Positions 53,901 to 61,773 of a stretch of DNA of 64,000 bases are shown piece after piece. This stretch comes from an uncultured Tenacibaculum sp. (lineage in GTDB: Bacteria > Bacteroidota > Bacteroidia > Flavobacteriales > Flavobacteriaceae). The stretch's first letter is position 1. Each line of letters begins with the position of its first letter. The notes below the pieces were generated by a model, which saw nothing but the letters and a program-made list of their open reading frames with translations, ran no database searches and was not told the origin of the DNA. Position numbers and translations under genes: made by a program. Location of the stretch: positions 62,001 through 126,000 of the forward strand of contig CANLQH010000003.1 of NCBI GenBank assembly GCA_947493285.1, read 5' to 3'.

Positions 53901-53908
53901 TATTTTTG
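53901..53908 (+). promoter_or_regulatory. Promoter -7 box of the thioredoxin-like gene
   Basis: TATTTTTG, exact consensus, 12 nt before the ATG at 53921. No good -33 TTG. Confidence 0.5.
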
Positions 53909-53920
53909 TAATATAGAATA

Positions 53921-54514
53921 ATGAAGATGAAAGAAATAATAAAAAACAGCTTACAAAAAGCAATTTCATACCCAGAATACATAACTCTTGTTAAAGATTT
54001 ATTAGATCAAGGAAAATCTACTGGACCAAATCAATCAGAAGATTTATTAAATTATAGTTTGTTAAACGACAAACGTATGAAACGTTTAGATAAAACTATT
54101 AAGCTTACCGAAGAAACTATAGCGAAGGTTAAAGATGTAAAAGAGCCGCAAACTTGGTTGGTTTTAACCGAAGGTTGGTGTGGAGATGCTGCTCAAAACT
54201 TACCAGTAATTCATAAAATAGCTGAAGAAAACCCAAATATTGATTTAAAATTGGTTCTTAGAGATGAGAATGTTGAATTGATGGATGAGTTTTTAACAAA
54301 CGGAGGAAGATCTATACCAAAATTAATTGCTTTAGATAAAGAAAATGAAGTGATTTCTACTTGGGGCCCGAGACCAACGACAGCTACTAAGATGGTTGCT
54401 GATTATAAGAATGAGCATGGAAGCTTAGATGCTGAATTTAAAAAAAACTTACAAGTTTGGTATAACAAGGATAAAGGAAATGACGTTCAGAAAGATATTA
54501 TATCGTTTATCTAA
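53921..54514 (+). CDS. Thioredoxin family protein with single active-site cysteine
   Basis: A 197-residue thioredoxin-fold protein with the active-site loop TEGWC87GDAAQ: the usual second cysteine of CxxC is Ala. The cis-Pro-type segment RSIPKLIAL follows. No signal peptide is seen, so it is probably cytoplasmic. Members with CGDA are common in Bacteroidota and cannot act as simple dithiol oxidoreductases; a monothiol or peroxide-related role is inference. It is a single gene between the dehydrogenase and a terminator. Confidence 0.88.
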   Translation: MKMKEIIKNSLQKAISYPEYITLVKDLLDQGKSTGPNQSEDLLNYSLLNDKRMKRLDKTIKLTEETIAKVKDVKEPQTWLVLTEGWCGDAAQNLPVIHKIAEENPNIDLKLVLRDENVELMDEFLTNGGRSIPKLIALDKENEVISTWGPRPTTATKMVADYKNEHGSLDAEFKKNLQVWYNKDKGNDVQKDIISFI

Positions 54515-54533
54515 TCAATAAAAAAATAATGAT

Positions 54534-54574
54534 AAATCCCCTTTTTGAGTACAATCAAAAAGGGGATTTGTTTT
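54534..54574 (+). terminator. Terminator of the thioredoxin-like gene
   Basis: AAATCCCCTTTTTGA paired with TCAAAAAGGGGATTT (54534-54548 with 54555-54569), loop GTACAA, then a short T-run. Confidence 0.85.
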
Positions 54575-54577
54575 CTG

Positions 54578-54585
54578 TATATTTG
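54578..54585 (+). promoter_or_regulatory. Promoter -7 box of the gene at 54605
   Basis: TATATTTG, exact consensus, 19 nt before the ATG at 54605. It lies between the preceding terminator and that ATG, supporting 54605 rather than the upstream in-frame start at 54545. Confidence 0.6.
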
Positions 54586-54604
54586 CCGAACCGAAAGCGT
54601 TATT

Positions 54605-55093
54605 ATGTTTGTTGATTACAGTACTTTATCAGAAGAAGCAAAAGTTTGGATTTACCCTTCAAGTAGAAAGTTTTATCCTCAAGAAATTGAAGGGTTAAAA
54701 GAGGAGTTGCAAGTTTTTGTTGATCAATGGAAAACTGATGATGCAGATTTTAAAGCTTCATTTCAATTTTTACACAATCGTTTTATTGTTTTTCTAGCAG
54801 AAGAAAATTCAAAGTTAACAAATGCTGATTTGGATACTCAAGTAGCTTTTATTTTACAGTTGCAGCTAGATTATGAAATAGAGTTGTTAGATAAAATGAA
54901 TGTGTGTTTTAAGCAAGGAGAATACACGCAGTATAAAGAGTTAAAAGACTTTAAAAAGTTAATAAAAAACAAAGCTGTAACTGGAAAAACAATAATTTTT
55001 GACAATTTAATTCAAACAAAATTTGAATTAGAAAATTACTGGGAAGTTCCAATTACAGACAGTTGGTATAATCGTTTTCTTAAAAAAAGCTAA
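54605..55093 (+). CDS. Conserved flavobacterial protein, unknown function
   Basis: From the ATG at 54605 (MFVDYSTLSEEAKVWIYPS) it is 162 residues; an earlier in-frame start at 54545 would run through the terminator. The conserved features are this N-terminus, the LQLDYEIELLDKMNVCFKQGEYTQY segment and the C-terminal helix. Homologues are often annotated 'ABC transporter ATPase', but no Walker A or B motif exists, so I reject that name. Its stop overlaps the convergent gene by 14 nt. Confidence 0.8.
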   Translation: MFVDYSTLSEEAKVWIYPSSRKFYPQEIEGLKEELQVFVDQWKTDDADFKASFQFLHNRFIVFLAEENSKLTNADLDTQVAFILQLQLDYEIELLDKMNVCFKQGEYTQYKELKDFKKLIKNKAVTGKTIIFDNLIQTKFELENYWEVPITDSWYNRFLKKS

Positions 55094-55616
55094 ATCCTAT
55101 TCCAAGCGATACACTATCTAAATTACCATTTTTAAAATCGTTAATTTTTTTTCGATGAAAGTCTAAATGGATAACAGCATGCCATCTGCCAGAACCTCCT
55201 ATTTGAGTCCCAACTCCAAAGGCAAAATATCTCCCATTTTCGTATTTGTTAGAAGGCCTCCAAAGATTACCATAACTAGCCTGAGTAAAAAAAGTATCAT
55301 AACCATCTTCAGAAATATTATAGCGCAAGGTTCCAAACATTGGTATAGCATTAATATCAAATCTAGTGTGATGATCGTATCCTAAGTTTACAATTCCTGC
55401 CCATTTTTTATCAAACTGATAACCGATACCAAAACGAGTCATCAGTGCAGAAAATTCTAGAAGCTCTTCGTCGTCATCTGGTTCAAATAAAACATAATTG
55501 TCGTTTAAAGCAAAAGTGAAATTTAAAGCTCCAGTGAAAAAAGGACGTTTTTCTTGAGCATTAGCAGTTAAATTAGCAAGTAGTATTACTGCTATTAATA
55601 GTAGTAGTTTTTTCAT
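55080..55616 (-). CDS. Small outer-membrane beta-barrel protein
   Basis: A 178-residue exported protein: signal peptide ending TANAQ, then about eight alternating strands (TGALNFTFALNDNYVLF, GTQIGGSGRWHAVIHLD) and a terminal aromatic residue pair (SLGIGFSFF), as in small outer-membrane barrels. Function unknown. It converges with the preceding gene, overlapping by 14 nt at the 3' ends. Confidence 0.75.
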   Translation of the reverse strand: MKKLLLLIAVILLANLTANAQEKRPFFTGALNFTFALNDNYVLFEPDDDEELLEFSALMTRFGIGYQFDKKWAGIVNLGYDHHTRFDINAIPMFGTLRYNISEDGYDTFFTQASYGNLWRPSNKYENGRYFAFGVGTQIGGSGRWHAVIHLDFHRKKINDFKNGNLDSVSLGIGFSFF

Positions 55617-55652
55617 AGAGGTAAATAATTTTTTAGCTCATTAAAGCAAAAA

Positions 55653-56348
55653 CTATTCCACTTCCAAAGATTTTATAAATTCATCAACACTTAATGCGTT
55701 GTCTACTGAATAATCACCAATTTTTGTTCTTCTTAAAACAGATAAATGTGCTCCAGATTTTAAAGCTTCACCATAATCGTTTGCTATTGAACGAATGTAA
55801 GTTCCTTTACTACAAACAATTCTAAAGTCTACTTTTGGTAAATCAATTTTAGTAATTTCAAAAGTATTAACTTCTACTTTACGAGCTTTAATTTCGGTGG
55901 TTTCACCTTTTCTAGCTAGTTCATATAAGCGTTTTCCATCTTTTTTTATTGCAGAAAAAATAGGTGGTTTTTGTTGAATCTTACCCGTAAATTGTTCAGT
56001 TGTTTTATGTAGTAGTTCTTCTGTAATATGTTCGGTAGGAAAAGTCTCGTTTACTTCAGTTTCAAGGTCATAACTAGGTGTTGTTGCACCTAATACAAAT
56101 GTACCTGTGTATTCTTTAATTTGACCTTGATACTCATTAATATTTTTGGTTTGTTTACCTGTACAGATAATCAATAAACCAGTAGCTAACGGATCTAATG
56201 TTCCTGCATGTCCTACTTTTATTTTTTTAATATCAAAACGTTTACGAATGTGCCAACGTAGTTTGTTTACTACTTGAAAAGAAGTCCATTCTAAAGGTTT
56301 ATCAATTAATAAAACTTGTCCGTTTTTGTAATCTTCAGCAGTTTTCAT
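55653..56348 (-). CDS. truB: tRNA pseudouridine(55) synthase
   Basis: Makes pseudouridine 55 in the T loop of tRNA. The 231-residue protein has the catalytic KVGHAGTLDPLATGLL segment with its Asp, plus SAIKKDGKRLYELARKG and CSKGTYIRSIANDYG. Last gene of the compact ftsX-DUF3098-uppP-truB run (gap of 1 nt after uppP). Confidence 0.96.
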   Translation of the reverse strand: MKTAEDYKNGQVLLIDKPLEWTSFQVVNKLRWHIRKRFDIKKIKVGHAGTLDPLATGLLIICTGKQTKNINEYQGQIKEYTGTFVLGATTPSYDLETEVNETFPTEHITEELLHKTTEQFTGKIQQKPPIFSAIKKDGKRLYELARKGETTEIKARKVEVNTFEITKIDLPKVDFRIVCSKGTYIRSIANDYGEALKSGAHLSVLRRTKIGDYSVDNALSVDEFIKSLEVE

Positions 56349-56349
56349 A

Positions 56350-57144
56350 TTAGCTTAATAAAGAATATCCGATAGCAATTAACCCTACTACGGCACAGTA
56401 AATAGAAAAATAAGATAATTTACTTTTTTTAACTAAAGCAATCATCCAGTTACAAGCTAATAAACCAGCTAAAAATGCAGCTATAAATCCAGCAGATATA
56501 GGTGCAATTTCTGATGATTGAAAGTTAATATCTCCGCTTAATAAGTCTTTAGCAATTTTTCCAAAAATAAGAGGTACCACCATTAAAAATGAAAAGCGAG
56601 CAGCTTTAGTACGATCAATACCTAATAAAACAGAAGTTGATATGGTTGCGCCTGATCTAGAAATACCTGGTAGCATTGCTATAGCTTGTGAAATACCAAT
56701 AATTACTGAATTTGAAAAAGAAACATCTTTGGTAGTATTTTTAGCTTTGTCTGCCAATAAAAGTAATAAGGCTGTTATTAATAACATAGCTCCTACGAAA
56801 AGTATCTTTCCTCCAAAAAAAGCTTCCAATTGTTCTTCGAAAAGCAATCCAACAATTACAGCAGGAATCATAGAAAGGATAATTTTTAAAGAAAATTTCA
56901 TTTCTTCATTCCATTTAAACTGGAATAATCCTTTAAAAATTTCAGCTACTTCTTTTCTAAACACAACTAAGGTGCTTAATGCGGTAGCAAAGTGTAATAC
57001 TACAGTAAACGTTAAACTTTCTTCAGGAACAGAAGTGTCACCTAAAATAGCTTTTGCTAATTCTAAATGTCCACTAGATGATACAGGTAAAAACTCGGTA
57101 AGACCTTGAATGATTCCAAGAATAATTGCTTCTAATAAATCCAT
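56350..57144 (-). CDS. uppP: Undecaprenyl-diphosphate phosphatase
   Basis: Recycles undecaprenyl diphosphate for peptidoglycan and polysaccharide synthesis. The 264-residue inner-membrane protein (about eight helices) has both BacA motifs: GLTEFLPVSSSGH near 15-27 and MLPGISRSGATIS near 160-172. Co-transcribed with ftsX, DUF3098 and truB. Confidence 0.96.
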   Translation of the reverse strand: MDLLEAIILGIIQGLTEFLPVSSSGHLELAKAILGDTSVPEESLTFTVVLHFATALSTLVVFRKEVAEIFKGLFQFKWNEEMKFSLKIILSMIPAVIVGLLFEEQLEAFFGGKILFVGAMLLITALLLLLADKAKNTTKDVSFSNSVIIGISQAIAMLPGISRSGATISTSVLLGIDRTKAARFSFLMVVPLIFGKIAKDLLSGDINFQSSEIAPISAGFIAAFLAGLLACNWMIALVKKSKLSYFSIYCAVVGLIAIGYSLLS

Positions 57145-57146
57145 GC

Positions 57147-57389
57147 TTATTTTTTAGAATTGGCAAAAATAGCATAAATTTCTATTCCTAAACCAATAAT
57201 TACTAAGGTAGGGGCTAAACGAATTCTACGCCAACTATATATTTCTGGATTAAATACATTTGGGTCATCGCTTCCGCCACCTGCCATTAAAATAAAGCCT
57301 AAAGCGATTACAGCTAAACCTATTAGCATGATGATGTAATTTCGTTTACCGAATAAGAATTCTTGTTTTGGTGAATTGTCTTTTTTCAT
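57147..57389 (-). CDS. DUF3098 domain-containing membrane protein
   Basis: An 80-residue protein with two transmembrane helices (about 16-34 and 56-74) around GGGSDDPNVFNPEIYSWRRI, the DUF3098 signature. It lies between ftsX and uppP, 6 and 2 nt away, in a conserved Bacteroidota order. Function unknown, likely envelope-related. Confidence 0.93.
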   Translation of the reverse strand: MKKDNSPKQEFLFGKRNYIIMLIGLAVIALGFILMAGGGSDDPNVFNPEIYSWRRIRLAPTLVIIGLGIEIYAIFANSKK

Positions 57390-57395
57390 AAAATC

Positions 57396-58274
57396 TTAGT
57401 AATACAAATCGTTAGTTTGTAAATTTAAAAAACGTTGAGTTGCAAAAAATGTGCTTATCCAAGTAATAAAAAAAGCAATAAATAAAACACCTCCAGCTAC
57501 ATATCCTAAAGTAATGTAATCTGATAATAATTCTAAAGTTGGAATGTATTCTGCTACATAGTAAATTAAAATAGCAATTCCGCTTAAGGCAATGAATGCA
57601 CCTAATAAGCCTAGTTTTATACTTTGCCAAATAAAAGGACGACGGATAAAACTTTTGGTAGCACCAACCATTTGCATGGTTTTAATATTGAATCTTTTTG
57701 AATAGATTGATAATCGGATTGAGCTGTTAATTAAAATAATAGCAACTAAACCAAAGAAACCACTTAAAACTAACAACCAAAAGCTGATTCGTTGAATGTT
57801 TTTGGTTAACAACTTTACTAAAGGCTTGTCGTAATTTACTTCAGCTACAAATTTATTTTTCTCAAAAGATTTTTCAATCTCAGCCATTTTTTCTGGCGTA
57901 ACATATTCCGCTTTTAAGTATACGTCGATTCCATTTTTAAGTGGGTTATCGCCTAAAAACTTTAGAAAATCTTCTCCTAAATCTTTTTTGTAAGTTTTAG
58001 CCGCCTCGTCTTTGGTTATATATACAACTTTACTGGTGTATGTTTCTTTTTTAATAGCTTCTTTAAAACTTGCGGTTTGTTTGTCGGTAACTTCATCTTT
58101 TAAAAACAATGTCATCACCACTTTTTCTTTAAAGTGATTGGCAACTTTTGTCGATTTTAATAAGATTAAGCCTAAAACACCAATCATAAATAACACCAAG
58201 GCAATACTTACTACAACAGAAACATATGAGGATTGTAAGCGTCGTTTTTGAAAAGAATCAAAAGAGGTTGTCAT
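57396..58274 (-). CDS. ftsX: Cell division ABC transporter permease FtsX
   Basis: A 292-residue FtsX: one N-terminal helix (about 20-42), a periplasmic domain (about 45-165; KYVTPEKMAEIEKSF-like segment present as AEYVTPEKMAEIEKS) and three C-terminal helices, with the MQMVGATKSFIRRPF motif that couples to the FtsE ATPase. It regulates peptidoglycan hydrolases at the division site. ftsE is not in the window; in Bacteroidota it is often elsewhere. First gene of its operon. Confidence 0.95.
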   Translation of the reverse strand: MTTSFDSFQKRRLQSSYVSVVVSIALVLFMIGVLGLILLKSTKVANHFKEKVVMTLFLKDEVTDKQTASFKEAIKKETYTSKVVYITKDEAAKTYKKDLGEDFLKFLGDNPLKNGIDVYLKAEYVTPEKMAEIEKSFEKNKFVAEVNYDKPLVKLLTKNIQRISFWLLVLSGFFGLVAIILINSSIRLSIYSKRFNIKTMQMVGATKSFIRRPFIWQSIKLGLLGAFIALSGIAILIYYVAEYIPTLELLSDYITLGYVAGGVLFIAFFITWISTFFATQRFLNLQTNDLYY

Positions 58275-58336
58275 TATTTAATGTAGGTTTTTATGCTTGC
58301 AAGATACAAATATTTACTGTTTTGAAAACTGATGAT

Positions 58337-58738
58337 TTATTCGATTTCTTGACATAATTCTATTAAAACTCCATTCGTGGTTTTTGGATGTAAAAAAGCA
58401 ACCAATTTATTATCTGCACCTTTTTTAGGTGTTTCGTTTAATACAGTAAAACCTTCTTTTTGTAATCTTTTAATTTCTGATTTTATATCATCAACAGCAA
58501 AGGCAATATGATGTATGCCTTCTCCTTTTTTTTCGATAAACTTGGCAATTGGACTATCTGGTTTAGTAGCTTCTAATAATTCTATTTTATTAGGACCAGA
58601 TTTAAAAAATGAAGTTTTTACACCTTCGCTAGCTACTTCTTCTATTTTATAATGTGGCTCTCCAAATAAAGAAGCGAAAAGCTCATTCGATTTTTCTAAG
58701 TCTTTAACTGCAATACCAATATGTTCTATTTTTTTCAT
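58337..58738 (-). CDS. mce: Methylmalonyl-CoA epimerase
   Basis: Interconverts (R)- and (S)-methylmalonyl-CoA in propionate metabolism. From the start at 58738 (MKKIEHIGIAVKDLEKS) it is 133 residues, the normal length; an upstream start (58789) adds 17 unconserved residues. Vicinal-oxygen-chelate metal ligands are visible: H6 in EHIGIAV, His in IHHIAFAVDD, Glu in VLIELCQE. Divergent from the first lipoprotein gene. Confidence 0.94.
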   Translation of the reverse strand: MKKIEHIGIAVKDLEKSNELFASLFGEPHYKIEEVASEGVKTSFFKSGPNKIELLEATKPDSPIAKFIEKKGEGIHHIAFAVDDIKSEIKRLQKEGFTVLNETPKKGADNKLVAFLHPKTTNGVLIELCQEIE

Positions 58739-58818
58739 GTGGTAAAAATATAAATTAAGTGCATTTAAAAAAAAGATTACTTTTATCAAAGTATTAATTT
58801 AAATAATTGTTATTTACT

Positions 58819-59442
58819 ATGAAAACAACAAAAGTTTTATTAGTAGCAACTATAACGGTTGCTAGTTTTTTATCTTGTCAAAACAATACTGATGAGTTAA
58901 GAGAAAAAGAGAATGAAGTTTCAATAACTAGACCTTCTACGGCTTTAAACTACAAGGAGTTGGTTGTAGAATTAAATCATTATGATGAAACTAGAAAGAA
59001 AGTGCTTGAGAGTAGTTTGGGCTTTGAAGATACTAGAGTAAATTATTATTCTATTGAGCAATTAGAGTCTTATTTAAGTTATGTGAAAAACCTTTCTCAA
59101 GAAAAAGGAATTGATATAACTGGTATTAATTTTATTTCTGCAGCTTATCCGAAAAATTATAAAAACAGTAAACAAGCAAATTATCAAACATTAGTTTTAG
59201 TGCCTACTACAATTGTTAATGGAGAGAATATTGCATTTGATGCAGTACAGTCTTCAAGTGAAAAAACAGTTACATTTAAAGAAATGTTAGCTAAGTATGG
59301 TTATAATTGGAAGTACGATACTAGTAAGGATTATAACGATGCTGAAAAAAACAAAGTTGTTTTTAATAGAGAACTTTTTAATAAAAGTGAAGATAGCGAA
59401 AGTTCTTCCTCTAATAGAATGAGACCGGTACCACCGTATTAA
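58819..59442 (+). CDS. Paired lipoprotein 1, unknown family with SNR...PPY tail
   Basis: I do not recognise the family. From the ATG at 58819 it is 207 residues with a lipobox (FLSC, C18). It shares its whole length with the gene at 59692: YDETRKKVLESSLGFEDTRVN, GINFISAAYPKNYK, YQTLVLVPTT, MLAKYGYNW, and the Ser-rich tail SSSSNRMRPVPPY, which pairs with SGSNRTHTTPPF. It ends at its own terminator, so is not in the two-component operon, but the shared family makes a common role likely. Confidence 0.75.
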   Translation: MKTTKVLLVATITVASFLSCQNNTDELREKENEVSITRPSTALNYKELVVELNHYDETRKKVLESSLGFEDTRVNYYSIEQLESYLSYVKNLSQEKGIDITGINFISAAYPKNYKNSKQANYQTLVLVPTTIVNGENIAFDAVQSSSEKTVTFKEMLAKYGYNWKYDTSKDYNDAEKNKVVFNRELFNKSEDSESSSSNRMRPVPPY

Positions 59443-59466
59443 TAAGAAATATTTGTTTTTAATATT

Positions 59467-59493
59467 AACCTCTAAGAAATTAGAGGTTTTTTT
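59467..59493 (+). terminator. Terminator of paired lipoprotein 1
   Basis: AACCTCTA/TAGAGGTT (59467-59474 with 59481-59488), loop of 6, T7 tract. The rest of the gap (59494-59691) has no gene. Confidence 0.85.
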
Positions 59494-59691
59494 ATATAGC
59501 AAGAGTAAATAACTTAACAAACAAAGAGTTTAATCATTTGAATTGTTGGGGTGTTTTCCCTGTTTTTTATTATAAGGTTAGAATGATTAAGTGTTTGGTT
59601 ATCTAGTTTTTAATGGTGTTTTTTTTGGAATGATTTTTTTAATTAAAAAATAACCACCTATATTTAAAGATAAATTTAAAATTAATTTACA

Positions 59692-60348
59692 ATGAAAAAA
59701 ACTAACCTACTACAACTACTAATCATTGTTTTTGCAATGAGTTTTATTACTTCGTGCGAAAAACATAAGTGCAAGTGTGAGCATGAAAATGAGAATTGGG
59801 AAGATCAAATACCTGAAGGTACTTTTTGTTATGCAGATCAAGGAAGGCCTACTAATATGATTAAGTACAAAGAAATTGTTGATATGCTTGAGGAATATGA
59901 TAATACTAGAAAGGAAGTTTTAAAAAACGCTTTAGGTTTTGAGGATACTAGAATAAACACTTATCCAGTGCAACAATTAAAAGATTATTTAGGGTATATA
60001 GAGAATTTATGTGCTCAAAAAAGCATTCCATTAACAGGAATAAATATAATTTCAGCTGCGTACCCAAAAAACTATTCTGTTAACCCTAAAGAAGCTGGGT
60101 ACCAAACTTTAATATTTATGCCAACAACGACTATAGACGGTGAGGCTTTTGTGACTTTCGATCCTTTGAAGTCTAAAAAAGGGGTGCCAACTACATTTAA
60201 ATCAATCTTAGCAAAAAGAGGTTATAATTGGCCTTATGACAATAGTATTACCCCTAAAAATAAAGAAAAAGCTGGAATGAATATTAATTTACAACAAAAC
60301 GATGATAGTTCTGGGTCTAATAGGACTCATACTACACCTCCATTTTAA
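59692..60348 (+). CDS. Paired lipoprotein 2, paralogue with SNR...PPF tail
   Basis: A 218-residue lipoprotein (lipobox FITSC, C22) with a Cys-rich N-terminal part of its own (CEKHKCKCEHENENWEDQ) not found in its paralogue at 58819. The shared segments are MLEEYDNTRKEVLKNALGFEDTRIN, GINIISAAYPKNY, YQTLIFMPTTTI, ILAKRGYNW and the tail SSGSNRTHTTPPF. No terminator separates it from the membrane protein, histidine kinase and response regulator downstream, so it probably heads that transcript. Function unknown; a sensory or surface role is inferred from context. Confidence 0.78.
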   Translation: MKKTNLLQLLIIVFAMSFITSCEKHKCKCEHENENWEDQIPEGTFCYADQGRPTNMIKYKEIVDMLEEYDNTRKEVLKNALGFEDTRINTYPVQQLKDYLGYIENLCAQKSIPLTGINIISAAYPKNYSVNPKEAGYQTLIFMPTTTIDGEAFVTFDPLKSKKGVPTTFKSILAKRGYNWPYDNSITPKNKEKAGMNINLQQNDDSSGSNRTHTTPPF

Positions 60349-60360
60349 TAAAAAAACCAC

Positions 60361-60978
60361 TTGAAAGAATTTATAATTTATTTGCCAAATATCCTGCAAG
60401 TTTTAGTAGCGTTAATTATAGCAATTGTTTATAAGAAAAATAATAATAAATTTATGTTTTTTTTATTGATTTTGTTATGGGTTACTGTGATAGTAGAATT
60501 CATTGGGGCTTACATAAATAAAAACGCAACAAGCTTTTCTACAAACTATTTATATCATGTATATTCCTTTTTTGAATATAACTTAATTGCTTTAATGTAT
60601 TTAAGTATTATTAAAGATAAGATTGTCGTAACGGTAATAAAGTTATTAATGATAGTTTTTAATTTGTTTTATATAATAAGTTGTTTTTTCATTGAAATTC
60701 AGTTATACGTAGTGCCAATAGGTTCTTTTATGGTGGCAACATTTTTAGTTTTCTATTTTAGTGAGTTGTTAAAATCTAATAAAATTCTAAACTATAAGAA
60801 GGAAGTTTCTTTTTGGGTAACAGTAGGTTTTTTTATATTCTATTTGCCTTCTATTCCTTTTTTTTCAATGCTAGGTTATATGAAAGATAGAGGGTTGTTT
60901 TTTGTTTTAAGAATCTTAGTAATATTAATGAATCTATTTGTTCTTTACGGTTTACTATGCAGCAGGAAGAAAATATAA
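60361..60978 (+). CDS. Multi-pass membrane protein, unknown function
   Basis: A 205-residue hydrophobic protein with six or seven predicted helices, TTG start at 60361, 12 nt after the lipoprotein gene. Recognisable repeats are few: FWVTVGFFIFYLPSIPFF and YHVYSFFEYNLIALMYLSII. Its last 22 bases overlap the histidine kinase gene, so translation is coupled. It resembles the 7TM-type membrane partners of two-component systems in this group, but I cannot name a family. The nearby kinase has only one helix, so this protein may act as its sensor (inference). Confidence 0.7.
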   Translation: MKEFIIYLPNILQVLVALIIAIVYKKNNNKFMFFLLILLWVTVIVEFIGAYINKNATSFSTNYLYHVYSFFEYNLIALMYLSIIKDKIVVTVIKLLMIVFNLFYIISCFFIEIQLYVVPIGSFMVATFLVFYFSELLKSNKILNYKKEVSFWVTVGFFIFYLPSIPFFSMLGYMKDRGLFFVLRILVILMNLFVLYGLLCSRKKI

Positions 60979-61706
60979 TACTAATAGTCTCGACAATTAT
61001 AATAGTACTAGTTGTATTGTTTTTAGTTGTCTTATTTACAGTATTTCAACGCCGTAAAAATAAGTTCCTATTAGAGCGAGCAGAAAATAGAAAACGTTTT
61101 GAAAATGAGATAGCTGAAACTCAAATAGAAATACGAGAAGAAACTTTAAGAAATATAAGTTGGGAGTTGCACGATAATATAGGGCAACTCTTAACTTTAG
61201 CTAAAATACAAATGCAACATGCCTCTCCAGAAAACATCGGAGAAATATCAGAAACTATTACAAAAAGCTTAAAAGAAATAAGAGCCTTATCTAAGATAAT
61301 TAATCCAGATTTTATTAAGAATATAAAACTGAAAGAAGCTGTTGAATTGGAGGTAGAGCGTTTTAATCGACTAAATTATATAGATGCTACTTTAACTATT
61401 TCTGGTAAAGAACAAGAGATAAATCAAAAACATGGAATTGTAATTTTTAGAATGCTTCAAGAGTTTTTTTCTAACACAATTAAACATTCTAAAGGTTCTA
61501 AATTAGATGTTTTTATAAATTACTCGGAAGATTCCATTGAAATTATCGCAAAAGATAATGGAGTTGGTTTTGAAATGAGAAAAATAAGGCTAAAAGGCAT
61601 TGGTTTACAGAATATAAAAGCAAGAGCAAAATTGATAAATGCAAAAGCAAAACTAAAATCAGAGCCAGAAAAAGGAACAAGTTTAATAATAAATTACTAT
61701 ATTTAG
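60957..61706 (+). CDS. NarL/DegS-type sensor histidine kinase
   Basis: A 249-residue kinase with one N-terminal helix (about 8-28), a coiled coil (about 30-65), the HisKA_3-type box with H72 in SWELHDNIGQLLTLAK, and a HATPase domain (DNGVGFEMRKI and GIGLQNIKARAKLI). It has no input domain of its own. It overlaps the membrane-protein gene by 22 nt and is followed by a LuxR-type regulator. Confidence 0.92.
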   Translation: MQQEENIILIVSTIIIVLVVLFLVVLFTVFQRRKNKFLLERAENRKRFENEIAETQIEIREETLRNISWELHDNIGQLLTLAKIQMQHASPENIGEISETITKSLKEIRALSKIINPDFIKNIKLKEAVELEVERFNRLNYIDATLTISGKEQEINQKHGIVIFRMLQEFFSNTIKHSKGSKLDVFINYSEDSIEIIAKDNGVGFEMRKIRLKGIGLQNIKARAKLINAKAKLKSEPEKGTSLIINYYI

Positions 61707-61740
61707 AGAACCTAGTGTGCACACCCCCAACAACAAAAAA

Positions 61741-61761
61741 CACCAAACACCAAACACCAAA
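61741..61761 (+). repeat. Three direct copies of CACCAAA in the response-regulator leader
   Basis: Three perfect 7-bp copies at 61741-61747, 61748-61754 and 61755-61761, 12 nt before the ATG of the regulator. Seven is not a multiple of three, so these do not make a protein repeat, which supports non-coding leader sequence. Confidence 0.7.
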
Positions 61762-61773
61762 CCTACCCAGATT

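Noticed and set aside
54605..55093. Common annotation 'ABC transporter ATPase' for this family
   Set aside because: The protein has no Walker A, signature or Walker B motif and is only 162 residues long.
61741..61761. Triple CACCAAA repeat as a CRISPR or coding repeat
   Set aside because: Only 7 bp, contiguous with no spacers, and out of step with codons; leader sequence only.
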